A stretch of 64,000 nucleotides of DNA from Homarus americanus (Eukaryota; Arthropoda; Malacostraca; Decapoda; Nephropidae), in the NCBI RefSeq assembly GCF_018991925.1, contig NW_024726235.1, positions 3,463,635-3,527,634 on the forward strand, in the 5' to 3' direction. The translations under genes were made by a program, and so were the position numbers. The notes beneath the pieces are model-generated. The model saw only the letters and a program-made list of their open reading frames with translations, made no database searches and was not told where the DNA came from. This document shows, one piece after another, positions 1 to 11,289 of the stretch; position 1 is the first letter of the stretch; each line of letters starts with the position of its first letter.

Positions 1-1100
1 AGCGAGTATGCATCGTCCTTCTTGACAGTCAATGAAAAAGATCCTATGATAGCAATGTTTTAATATTAAGTTATACTCCAAATCACCTTAACCCACCCGA
101 TTAATACATATTCGTATATATACTTGGTCAATGTGCTAGTCTGTTTTGTGTCAAGAGTTACATAAGAATATTGTTCGTGAAACATTGTTCCGCCACAAAC
201 AGATGTTTTATGGTTTCAAACCCACAAATGTTGCCTGTGTTTTTGAAAGTTTTTGGAATGATGTGGTTCACATTACCTTATGTCTGTGGTTACAGAACTT
301 TGGGTAGTTAATGCATCACCCATGTAGGAGGTTTGCTGTTTAGTAACGAAGTTTCTTTGAGCTTTTAGCAATACGTACCTCATGTTAAAGGCACTGATCT
401 CTATATTTTCTTACCAATGTATACTTTGTTGTAGCTTCTTTATAGATATATAGTTTTATTTGTCTGATAAACTGTTAATTCATCTGAGCATCTAGAGCTG
501 GCCTTTACATGCTTATGTTTTTTTCTGTGCCTCATTATGAGAATCTTAAAAATCATAACAATTGTGAAAACATTTGAGTGCAGTATTTTTTTTATTAATT
601 TCTGTGTGCTGGGCGCATGGTTTGTTATGACCAACATTACAAGGTAGGTAACTCAAATTTCTGTTCTTTGTGATTGGCTTCAGTTTCATTGGGTGTTCAT
701 AAAGTCCCATTCTGATTTCAAAACATGTTTGCACGTAATTTAAGTTATTGAAATGCAGTGTTTTGCATTTGGTTAGGTGAAAAACAAAACTTAGTTACTT
801 TCAAATACAAATATCTGCATTTAAAAATCTTATACCATTTGCATATAATAAATGTTTGAAATCAGAATGTGACTATGGACACCTATTTAATTCCTCATAC
901 AGGATGACATTTGTTATTTAGAACAGAAAGCAAGGAGTCAAGACAGGCATGTTGACTTGAGATGACTTCCCCCCCTAACCCCCCCCAAAGGGCACTCGGT
1001 GGTAAAATTTGTTTTCATGCCACTGTCCTTTCATTTTTTTTGCTGACTGTTTCCACATGTATATAAACATTTTACCAATAAAGTATTTAGTGATGTGAAA
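1..1100 (+). other. Possible 3' untranslated region of an upstream plus-strand gene
   Basis: No convincing coding sequence is seen on either strand. The stretch is AT-rich and unique-looking, and ends in a canonical AATAAA hexamer at 1077 followed by a T/G-rich segment (ttgttatttgtaat). This is how a plus-strand transcript would end, and it would converge on the minus-strand Fas3 gene. An AATAAA by chance is common in AT-rich DNA, so this is only a suggestion. Confidence 0.25.
1077..1082 (+). terminator. Candidate poly(A) signal AATAAA
   Basis: AATAAA is preceded by a T-rich stretch and followed within 25-40 bases by a TTTGTTATTTG downstream element. No supporting transcript is visible in the window. 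Confidence 0.3.
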
Positions 1101-1189
1101 TTTGTTATTTGTAATCACCACTATTTTCTTTGTACCAATTTTTTACATGATAGGTTCTCATTTATATTAGTTAACCAAATTTCTATAAA

Positions 1190-3675
1190 TTTTCAATTTG
1201 ATAAATTTCCCATTTTCTATGATTAAATTTCCCATTTTCTGTTAAATTTCCCATTTTCTGTGATAACATTTCCCATTTTCTATGATTAAATTTCCCATAT
1301 TCTATGATTAAATTTTCTATTTTCTATGAATAAATTTCCCATTTTCTATGATAAATTTCCCATTTTCTGTGACATCATTTCCCATTTTCTATGATAAAAG
1401 TTCCCATTTTCTATTATTAAATTTCCCATTTTCTGTGATAACATTTCCCATTTTCTATGATAAAGTTCCCATTTTCTATGATTAAATTTCCCATTTTCTA
1501 TGTTAAATTTCCCATTTTCTGTGATAACATTTCCCATTTTCTATGATAAAATTTCCCATATTCTATGATTAAATTTTCTATTTTCTATGAATAAATTTCC
1601 CATTTTCTATGATAAATTTCCCATTTTCTGTGACATCATTTCCCATTTTCTATGATAAAAGTTCCCATTTTCTATTATTAAATTTCCCATTTTCTGTGAT
1701 AACATTTCCCATTTTCTATGATAAAGTTCCCATTTTCTATGATTAAATTTCCCATTTTCTATGTTAAATTTCCCATTTTCTGTGATAACATTTCCCATTT
1801 TCTATGATAAAATTTCCCATTTTCTATGATAAAATTTCCCATATTCTATGATTACATTTTCTATGAATAAATTTCCCATATTCTATGATTAAATTTCCCA
1901 TTTTCTGATAAAAGTTCCCATTTTCTATTATTAAATTTCCCATTTTCTGTGATAACATTTCCCATTTTCTATGATAAATTTCCCATTTTCTATGATTAAA
2001 TTTCCCATTTTCTATGATTAAATTTCCCATTTTCTATGATAAATTTCCCATTTTCTGTGACATTTCCCATTTTCTATGATAAAAGTTCCCATTTTCTATT
2101 ATTAAATTTCCCATTTTCTGTGATAACATTTCCCATTTTCTATGATAAAGTTCCCATTTTCTATGATTAAATTTCCCATTTTCTATGTTAAATTTCCCAT
2201 TTTCTGTGATAAAATTTCCCATTTTCTATGATAAAATTTCCCATATTCTATGATTAAATTTTCTATTTTCTATGAATAAATTTCCCATTTTCTATGATAA
2301 ATTTCCCATTTTCTATGATAAAAGTTCCCATTTTCTATTATTAAATTTCCCATTTTCTGTGATAACATTTCCCATTTTCTATGATAAATTTCCCATTTTC
2401 TATGATTAAATTTCCCATTTTCTATGATAACATTTCCCATTTTCTATGATAAAATTTCCCATATTCTATGATTAAATTTTCTATGAATATTTTCTATGAT
2501 TTTCCCATTTTCTGTTTTCCCATTTTCCCCATTCTATGATAAATTTCCCATTTTCTATGATTAAATTTCCCATTTTCTATGATAAAATTTTCCCATTTCC
2601 CATTTTCTATAAAAGTTCCCATTTTCTATTATTAAATTTCCCATTTTCTGTGATAACATTTCCCATTTTCTATGATAAATTTCCCATTTTCTATGATTAA
2701 ATTTCCCATTTTCTATGATAAATTTCCCATTTTCTGTGACATCATTTCCCATTTTCTATGATAAAAGTTCCCATTTTCTATGATTAAATTTCCCATTTTC
2801 TGTGATAACATTTCCCATTTTCTATGATTAAATTTCCCATATTCTATGATAAAATTTCCCATATTCTATGATTAAATTTTCTATGAATAAATTTCCCATT
2901 TTCTGTGACATCATTTCCCATTTTCTATGATAAAAGTTCCCATTTTCTATTATTAAATTTCCCATTTTCTGTGATAACATTTCCCATTTTCTATGATAAA
3001 TTTCCCATTTTCTATGATTAAATTTCCCATTTTCTATGATTAAATTTCCCATTTTCTATTATTAAATTTCCCATTTTCTGTGATAACATTTCCCATTTTC
3101 TATGATAAATTTCCCATTTTCTATGATTAAATTTCCCATTTTCTGTGATAACATTTCCCATTTTCTATGATTAAATTTCTCATTTTCTATTATTAAATTT
3201 CCCATTTTCTTTGATAAATTTCCCATTTTCTATGATTAAATTTCCCATTTTCTGTGATAACATTTCCCATTTTCTATGATTAAATTTCCCATTTTCTGTG
3301 ATAACATTTCCCATTTTCTATGATTAAATTTCTCATTTTCTATTAAAATTCCCATAATCTTTGATAAATTTCCCATTTTCTATGATTAAATTTCCCATTT
3401 TCTGTGATAACATTTCCCATTTTCTATGATCAAACTTCCCATTTTCTATGATAAATTTCCCATTTTCTGTGATAACATTTCCCATTTTCTATGATTAAAT
3501 TTCACATTTTCTATGATAAACTTCCCATTTTATTATTAAATTTCCCATTTTCTGTGATTAAAATTCCCATTTTCTGTGATAAAATCCCATTTTCTTTGAT
3601 AAGTTTCCCATTTTCTTTGATTGAATTTCCCATATTCTATGATAAATTTTCCATTTTCTGTGCTCAACTTTCTTA
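1190..3675. repeat. Minisatellite, ~20-22 bp unit (aaatttcccattttctatga), about 2.5 kb
   Basis: More than one hundred tandem copies of a 20-22 bp unit built from aaatttcccattttctatga, with variants (gtgataaca, attattaaa, agttcccat). Larger blocks repeat as well: the stretch from 1346 to 1537 recurs at 1607 to 1798, a 261-bp shift, which indicates higher-order amplification. Units of 21 bp keep reading frames open on the minus strand, producing artificial peptides rich in MGNLIIENGKF. These are not genes. Confidence 0.95.
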
Positions 3676-3769
3676 ATATATCACCAAACAAGGTGACATT
3701 CTTAACTCATATCATTTTATCATACCTGGATGATCCTCATACTCATTTTTGAGAGACAGCAAGTAGTAG

Positions 3770-4755
3770 TAGAGGGGTATGTGCAGGAGGGGAGGGTGTG
3801 TCAAAGGAGTGGGGGATGGGGGTGTGTGGGGTGTCAGAGGGGTAGGGGGTGGGGTGTTAGAGGGATAGGGGTGTGGGTGTTGTTAGATGGGGGTGTGTTG
3901 TTAGATGGAGGTGTGCGGTGTTAGAAGGGATGTGTGTTCGGGGAGGGTAGTGGGGTGTTGTTAGGAGGGGTTGTGGGGTGTTGTTAGGAGGGGGTTGTGG
4001 GGTGTTGTTAGAGGGAGGTGCAGGGGTGTTAGAGGGGGTGGTGTGGGGTGTTAGGGGGTGGTGTGGGTGTTAGAAGGTGTGGGGTGTTAGAGGAGGGGGT
4101 GTAGGGTGTTAGAGAGGTGGGTGGTGTGGGGTGTTAGAGGAGGTGGGTGGTGTGGGGTGTTGGAGAGTGGGTGGTGTGGGGTGTTGGAGGTGGGTGGTGT
4201 GGGGTGTTAGAGGGGGGTGTGTGGGGTTTTAGAGGTGGTGTGGGGTGTTAGGTGGTGTGGGGTGTTAGAGGGGGGTGTGTTAGTTAGTAGTGTGGGGGGG
4301 TGTTAGAGGGTGAGGTGTTTGGTGCTAAGAGGGTGGGGTGGTATGGGGTGTTAGAGGGAGGGAGGGGTGGTGTGGGGGTGAGAGAGTTGGGTGAGAGTGT
4401 TAGGGGGTGAAGAGAGTTAGGGGGTGAGAGTGTTAGGGGTAAGAGAGTTAGGGGGGTGAGAGTTAGGGGTGAGAGAGTTGGGGGTGAGAAGTTGGTGGGG
4501 CATAAGAGGTGTGTTACAGGGGTGTGTGGGGCATAAGAGGGTGTGTGGGGGTGTTACAGGGGTGTGGGGGTGTTACAGGGGTGTGGTGCTACAGGGGTGT
4601 CGAGGGGTGCTACAGGGGTGTGCGGGGTGCTACAGGGGTGTGCGGGGTGCTACAGGGGTGTGCGGGGTGCTACAGGGGTGTGGGGGGCTTTAGAGAGGTG
4701 TGTGAGAACAGGTGCATGATGTGTGAGAAGGGTGTGTCAAGTTTGAGAGGGGTGT
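3770..4755. repeat. G-rich minisatellite (gtgtggggtgttagagggg and gctacaggggtgtgcgggg families)
   Basis: About 1 kb of strongly strand-biased G/T-rich tandem repeat. The first part uses a ~20-bp unit around gtggggtgttagaggggg; the part around 4590-4690 uses a tidy 19-20 bp unit, gggtgctacaggggtgtgcg, repeated about five times. Runs of three to six G at short spacing give many possible G-quadruplexes on the plus strand. It directly follows the 21-bp minisatellite, separated by about 100 bases. Confidence 0.9.
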
Positions 4756-6651
4756 ATGATTCACTTACTTACATAAAGGGAATTATTTAAAAAAAATCAA
4801 ATTTACACAGTGAATCATGTTGCAGAGTAGACAAACATAATACAAAAGTACACTAGACATGAGTGTTTGTCAGCATATACACAGTAAGAGTTATATACAA
4901 ATGTTGATGACCAACTGCAAGTAATCTGGCTCTGCTACATTACATACAGATGCATTACTAGAGTAATGCTAGCCATTAATGAGTAATCATCATAAATGGT
5001 TAACTTTAAAATCAGACTAGCAGCACCAAATTCTTTAGTGTTTTAACGGATGTTCTATAATCATCGAGGCAGCATACGGCATTTACAAAAATATTAAGAA
5101 ACACAGTCACTATGTATACTGCTGAACACAAGTGTAATAAAATTTTCACTCACTTCTGGAAGATCCTTGCCTTAATGTTGCTCTAATATATATATATATA
5201 TTTTTATATATATATATATGTATATTTTTTTCATTTTTTTGCAAAAATAAAGAGCTGAAAGTTTAACAGTACATTCTGTTATTCATGTTTGTGGAACATT
5301 CATTCTTCAACTATTACACTGTATGTGCTGTGGGTGATGTAACAGAGAGTTACTAAACATATTCAGTTTACTACTAGTAGTGAATCATCATATACATCAC
5401 TATGTATCAGTCAGTAAACTGTAGTTGCATTCATTAAAAGTATATAAGCATCTGAAGTATCAGGTACAGAAATTAATCTAAGATTTCTGTCAGACAAACA
5501 GCAAGCCCAGAGTGAAAAGGCAATAGGCTGACAATCATCCTGTATAATACAATATCACCTAGTTTTAAAAAGATTAAATCAGTCACTCATATCTGTCAGC
5601 CATCTAAGAGCAACATGTAAAAGCTACATGAATACTAAATAAAATTTATCGAATTCAAAACTAATTGAACATTTTTCCATTTTGACCCATCCATCCACAC
5701 ATTAATCTAAAAAGATTGTAACCAATGACCTAATCCAATAGGAAAACCTCTTGGTCAAATTAACATACATCTTAAATCTGAGAATGTTTACCCCAGGTTG
5801 AGATCGTGAGAAACTATGGTTTTCCTTACACTGTATTCATAGGAAATAGAGATGCTTCGGAAACACACTATTAAGGCCTACCTGGAAACCATTTCCAAGA
5901 CATGAGCAAAGGCCCCACCAGTATGCGGCTAAAGCATGATCCCACTGACTGCCACAACAGCTTATGGGTGTAGTAGATATGCAAAACAATGTAATAATAC
6001 AATGTTGACAAATTAAGAAAATACATCTAAATACAATAACTTCACCAAAGATTCGGGGAGCAATTCAGATATTCTGAAATGATATAATACAGTGTAATAG
6101 GAACTGGGCCAGCCAAATTAATCTTAAATTGTACATTTTAGTCAACATCACATTATCAACAGGTTCCCACTTAGCTTATATGAAAGCACAATCAACTTCT
6201 TTAATGATTATATCAGAATTGAGGTACAGTATCATTCAAATGATTCATCATCATTCCCACCTATAAAACCACTTAGGGTGTCAGCTATACTACACGAGTC
6301 CAATTTTAGTAGTACATGTAATTTAAATATCAGTCAATATAAGCCTTTTCCAATAAATCTAAATGACCTATAAATTTTACTTTGCATCACATTTAAAAAT
6401 ATGGTGTTCAGATAAAAGTATAATGTCCTTAAAAAGTACGTGCATCTGTCTACAATAAGAACAATTACAAAAGAACACATAGTGATTACTAATACAAGCA
6501 CATCAACTGCTCAAGATTGTATTAAACATGAAGGCCGTCACACAATGATGATCACCTTGGTGAACAATCATGGTCACCATCATCTTTGTTATAATGATGT
6601 AACATGTTGCTACATTTAATAAGCTACTCACAATGTACAAAATAGTACATT
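4756..6651. other. 3' flank / possible 3' UTR of Fas3; no gene seen
   Basis: AT-rich non-coding sequence downstream (minus sense) of the Fas3 stop codon. The only minus-strand poly(A)-like hexamer noticed close by is ATTAAA at about 6615-6620 (seen as tttaat), about 32 nt after the stop. No clear AATAAA was found by eye, so the transcript end is uncertain. A short (TA)n tract is present near 5186. Confidence 0.5.
5186..5222. repeat. (TA)n microsatellite, interrupted
   Basis: Alternating TA with a short T run in the middle (atatatatatttttatatat), about 37 bases. Confidence 0.9.
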
Positions 6652-6786
6652 CTACTCTTTTTTCTCTTCTTCCCGGTTGTCCGTAAGCGTTCCCACAATC
6701 TGTGCATATTCCGTCTTGTCTTCTGCTTTCACATCAGTCTTCTTATCAGGTTCTCCCTTGCCTAGGTCTAGCTCAGCATACACCAC
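6652..6786 (-). CDS. Fas3: Fas3 last coding exon (long tail): ITIM/ITSM-like tyrosine motifs
   Basis: Acceptor ttcactgcag then 44 codons and a TAG stop; it enters in phase 0, which fits every upstream tail exon. The peptide begins VVYAELDLGKGEPDK and contains TEYAQIVGTL before an acidic/basic end EEEKKE. VVYAEL fits the ITIM pattern (I/V/L/S-x-Y-x-x-L/V/I), and TEYAQI fits the ITSM pattern (T-x-Y-x-x-V/I). The tyrosines are at exon residues 3 and 27, 24 residues apart. Such pairs recruit tandem-SH2 proteins in vertebrate receptors; a role here is an inference. The exon is separated from the previous one (18.2 kb) by an 11.4-kb intron full of repeats. Confidence 0.85.
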   Translation of the reverse strand: MVYAELDLGKGEPDKKTDVKAEDKTEYAQIVGTLTDNREEEKKE

Positions 6787-7434
6787 CTGCAGTGAATATT
6801 TCATTAATTTGTTTCTTGATTCACTATTTTTGTTCTTTACTTTCCAGCACATGAATAAAAATGTTTTTTTTTATCAAGTTTCAATAATCTTCAATAATCA
6901 CATTTGTTTATGTAAAACATCTAATACTGAGAATGAACAAGCTATTTTATATTTTCTGGGTGTGCAAGTAAACTTAAAATTTATGATGAATTAATTGAGG
7001 CATCACCTGAAGCAGGTGTGCAAGCACCAAATGTGCTTACTCAAAGCCTGTGACAACTAGGCTTGAAAAATAATTTCTCTAAATCCCACGGTTACAACTC
7101 CCTGAAAATTGCCCCTGCTTTAGGCGACGCCTCAATATTGTACCATATTGTGATTTAATAAATTTGTTTAGTATGGTGATTTTAGGCTTAATACATTCAG
7201 CAAGAGCGGAAGTTTTCATTCAATTATTATTACAGTATTATTTTTTTTAAATCCATCGTTAAGGCACTACCTTTATAATGTTGTCACCATGGTCTATAGT
7301 TGTACTGTACTTGCATTTGCTGTAAACTGCATGAGCTAACAACTTGAGTGCTATTACTATATTTATATTGGGTGACATCCCAGAGGCACAAAGCATGAAC
7401 AGAGACCAGGGTTTTGACCGAGCAACTACTTCTA

Positions 7435-7770
7435 TGGAAGTGACAGGCTCTGTGTAAGAGTGATATAAAACACAAAAGTGACTGGCTCTGTGCAAGTGAC
7501 TTATTACATAAAAGTGACAGGCTCTGTGCAAGAGTGACTTATTGCACACAACAGTGATAGGTTTTACACAAGTGTCTGGAATTGTGAAAATGACAGTTTG
7601 GTTTTATTTTGTGCAAGTGATTGACTGACTAACTCTGTGCAAATGACAGCCTCTGCATAAATAACTCCCTGGTTCTGTGCACTTGACTGATAGTTTAAGT
7701 GACTGGCTGGGACTGTGTGAGTGATTTGGCTGTGTAAAAGTGACATAGGCTTTACAATAAAAGTGAAACG
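7435..7770. repeat. Degenerate minisatellite (agtgacaggctctgtgcaag)
   Basis: Repeated variants of agtgacaggctctgtgcaag separated by short linkers such as agtgacttatt, about a dozen degenerate copies. Open frames across it are repeat artefacts. Confidence 0.7.
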
Positions 7771-8436
7771 TTCTGCATACAGTGACCTAACATGAATGGG
7801 GTCAGTGCCATGGGAACCAATTTTACCAGGGAGTGATGAAAATTAATTCATGACCCAAAACCGGTACCAGTTAGTACCGAAACTCAAGATCCTACTGTAT
7901 GCAGTAGTACACTACCAGATAAAAGCGAGTATCCTAGATCTGCATATGACAATGGACAGTGAGACACTATGTTCATTACCGTCACTTCCATCCCTTGCCC
8001 GCACATTCCCAAGTGGGAGGTAGCAGAAAATTTGGAAATTAAATATGTTCCAAATGTGGTTTAGGCTTCTTTGATGCATTTCAATAGTTATACAGCATGC
8101 CCTTAAAATTCACAGGGGTTAAGTTCCCAAAATGGCCACAAATAGCTAAATCAGCTAATAAGATTAGCTAACCAGGGGGAGGGGGGGGAAACATTTTTAC
8201 TCGTGCAAAGAATATTACCTTTATGAATGTGTGTAGAACACACACAAAAAAAACATACAAATAAATAATGGGAAAATCCTCTCACAAATAATCAGAAACA
8301 AGAAAACAAAATTTAGAATAAATGTGAGTCTACCCTCAAGTACACTATAGATATATGTAAAAAGATTCATTAAATTATTTGGAAAATTGTTGAATGAGTT
8401 TTAACAGAAAACATAACTTTTGATCATAGACACAGA
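7771..8436. other. Fas3 intron, no feature recognised
   Basis: Unique-looking AT-rich sequence without exon-like frames or recognisable repeats. Confidence 0.5.
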
Positions 8437-8464
8437 CATACACACACACACACACACACACACA
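8437..8464. repeat. (CA)n microsatellite
   Basis: About 14 uninterrupted CA units after tagacacagacata. Confidence 0.95.
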
Positions 8465-8564
8465 TATACCAAATACTCTACAGGGTTGGATGGGGAAAAG
8501 TACAAAGAATTTTCCATCGAAAGGAAATCCTTGAAATTTTCTTGCACTTATGATATAACATATA

Positions 8565-8897
8565 CAGGTGCTCCTCTACTTACGAAAGAGTTACGTTCTT
8601 GAGGTTTGTTTGTAAGTCCAATTGTTTTTAAGTCCAACTTTACTCTTGTAGATACCAAACATAATGTAAAAAAATGAAACGATTATGGATATTTAGTACA
8701 GCTATACCCTTTAATACAGCCTTAAAACCTGGCTCACGCTTCTCCTTAGGTATTGTTTGCTCTATCTGGAATTTTCTGCAAAATAATCCAGTCTCATCCA
8801 CATTAAACACCAGTTGTAGCAGGTAACCCCCCTCAGTGATGATGTTTGTATCTCTGAAAATTTGTAGTTTGAATGTTCTTAAGTAGAGGAGCACCTG
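8565..8897 (-). mobile_element. Tigger/pogo-type deletion derivative, 333 bp, TA target duplication
   Basis: Terminal inverted repeats caggtgctcctctacttacg and its near-complement end in gtagaggagcacctg; both sides are flanked by TA. On the minus strand the interior reads LVFNVDETGLFCRKFQ and then TIPKEKREPGFKA, which matches the first-aspartate region of Tigger DDE transposases (NVDETGLFWK...). So this is an internally deleted Tigger that retains a slice of the catalytic domain; no functional protein remains. Confidence 0.85.
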
Positions 8898-9984
8898 TAT
8901 TATTATCACAATGAACACCTAAAGCAAAACAGATCAAAATACAATGTGTATAATTTTGGGTCATATAAAAAAAAAAACATAACAAAAGAATTATTAGGAA
9001 AAAGCATGTACAGGATATCATGCAAAAGCTCTCTAAAAATTTACAAAGCAAAAATTAACAACATTAACCCCCCTTTATGTGTACAGTAATATGTATTTCA
9101 GAAAACAAATTCCATGGTAAAATTAATACCCTGTACCATCCATACTAATACATAAATACAGTACTAATTAAAATAAAATTAAATGTGGTAAAATATATGC
9201 AGCAGCACCATTCTATTTCAATTAACATAAAATGAAATAAAACTAATGCAGAGCCAAATCTATAAGGAAATGAGTTACGTAAATCAAATTCTTGCAGGTC
9301 TAGTTATTACCTGAAAAGAGGAAAACCATTTGCAAAGAATTCCAATTTGGCAATATTAAACTCTCAGTGAGTTACAGATTATTAGTAAATAACATGTGTA
9401 TTGAGACAACCTTGAAATAATGTGAAGTCAGGTAGTGTGAATATCATCAGTGTGTATTTTAAGTTTCACCACAATCCCTCCAACACAAAGACATAAAACC
9501 CCCACCATGTTTTACAAGGGTGATTTTTATAGGAAAAGGGAGGGGTTGGCAGTTATTTAATTGAGAGGATTGATGTCATGTGGATGTGTACACAGTATGA
9601 TGTGTCAATAATGTGCTGGATAAATCCATATAACAGAAGGCAACTGTGCATTTTGGAGTGCCTCGTACAGGCTGGTTAATAAATGTATGCATTAGTATAA
9701 ACAGTATGTAAATGTACAAGAGTTTGCTGTCTAAATAAAAATAATAAAAAGTCAATTTGACTGGTCTAAGGCTAATTCAAGTAGTTTTCAATTATATAGT
9801 ACATACACTGTATCTAAAATGCACTGTGGAAAAAGCACTACTGTACTAACTGTAAGCATCAAAATTTAATATTTGCAGGGTGAATAAATCAAAGAGCAAA
9901 CACAGACTTTCCCTACATTGCCAATCAACCATTCCTTAACTGCTGTAACAAACGTGTTAAGAACCTGACAAGAGAGACTGCAAG
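8898..9984. other. Fas3 intron, no feature recognised
   Basis: AT-rich unique sequence; nothing exon-like was found. Confidence 0.5.
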
Positions 9985-10075
9985 AGACCATGCAGCATGA
10001 GACTTGCCTTCAGGTACTCACAGCTAACCCATGCAAGCATGGAAATGGCTGTAAAATGATGATGATATGGTGTTC
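9985..10075 (+). mobile_element. 3' tail of an RTE-like LINE
   Basis: Contains cagctaacccatgcaagcat followed by ggaaatggctgtaaaatgatgatgat. The same closing phrase, ending in (GAT)n, is seen at 13185-13245 and 54395-54535, the first of which follows a recognisable LINE reverse transcriptase C-terminus. Confidence 0.65.
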
Positions 10076-11289
10076 CCTTTCCACAAGAAGGCCCCAAAAT
10101 ATCCATATAGTTTATCACCATCGTTATACAAAACCTAACATCACATTCTTCCCTGCCATACTTCCTAGGTATTCACACCCATCATTGTTTCCTGCAGGTT
10201 CAAACCTTTCATGTATTGTGCCCTCTAAACCCATCTTTTCCACTTATGCAGTTTACTCTCTTCTACTGTCCACTTCTGAATTTATATTCTGTTTATCAAA
10301 CATTCAATTCTCATTTTTTCACTAAGTTCACATCACCTAAACAAATCCCAGTCTACTCTTTGTCTGGCAACCCTGTACTTGTCACTTCCAACTTGCTTCT
10401 TCCTCTTACATCAAGACATTATACATACTTCATACTATAACTGGCTTAACTAGTCTATTGTACAGTTGTGAACAAAACATCTGGAGACTTGGCAGTATCT
10501 GGTTTATAAGTACTTGAGGATAATTTTATTCAGCACAGAAGGGACCCCACACACAAGTGCTTAAGGAGTGTTTTTTTTTCTTTTTGTGGTTCTAACATGT
10601 GTGATGAAAAGCAGCATTATTACTTACTTTCTTTCTTCCATTGACTTAGTGACTCAAGTCATCACTCATTGTTCCATTCATTAGTACATCCACTCACTGA
10701 TCCTAAAACAACTAATTTCCTCCATTTCTGTCTCCACTTAAATTAATGTCCATTCCCCTGTTTCCCTTGACTCACATTCACTATAACTTTCTTTTTTAAA
10801 AGACACTTGCAAACTCAACAACAGACAACAGCTGACATAACTCTCAATTACACCCCTCATCCTTATCAATAAAACTAGAACCAATTTCCATCACTCATAA
10901 TGATCACTTCTTTTTAACCCAACCATGAACAAATGAAAACATTGAAAAATTTCACTTGAAATACTACCTATTAAACTGAAGACAGCATTAAAATATTTTC
11001 CTATTTCTTTCTTTAAAGTACTGTACAGTACTGTACTTTATTATTTCAATATTTTCAAATCTCCATTCCATTAGTGCTATCATGCTTTTCCCAATCCAAG
11101 GGTAGGCAGATAGTCATAGATTACCTCGGGGAATTGCAACCCTGCCCATCCAGCTATTCCCACCTTGTGAAGTGGTGTTAAGAAGGGCATCAAACACATT
11201 GTACCTTGCCTCATCATGCCTGCTGGCAGTAGGGTCAACCAGAGCTGTGCCCATCCCCTGGTCTCTGCTGTATTTTCTGGGCTGGCATG
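10076..11289. other. Fas3 intron, mostly unannotated
   Basis: No reliable coding signal. A perfect TACAGTACTGTA palindrome sits at 11024-11035. The part near 11080-11290 is GC-richer and may be transposon-derived, but was not identified. Confidence 0.4.

Noticed and set aside
1346..3052. Series of minus-strand frames with repeated MGNLIIENGKF-type peptides
   Set aside because: They arise from a 21-bp minisatellite unit divisible by three; no start context, no splice sites, and the same peptide recurs with the DNA blocks.
4469..4790. Plus-strand Gly/Val/Cys-rich frames
   Set aside because: Products of the G-rich minisatellite.
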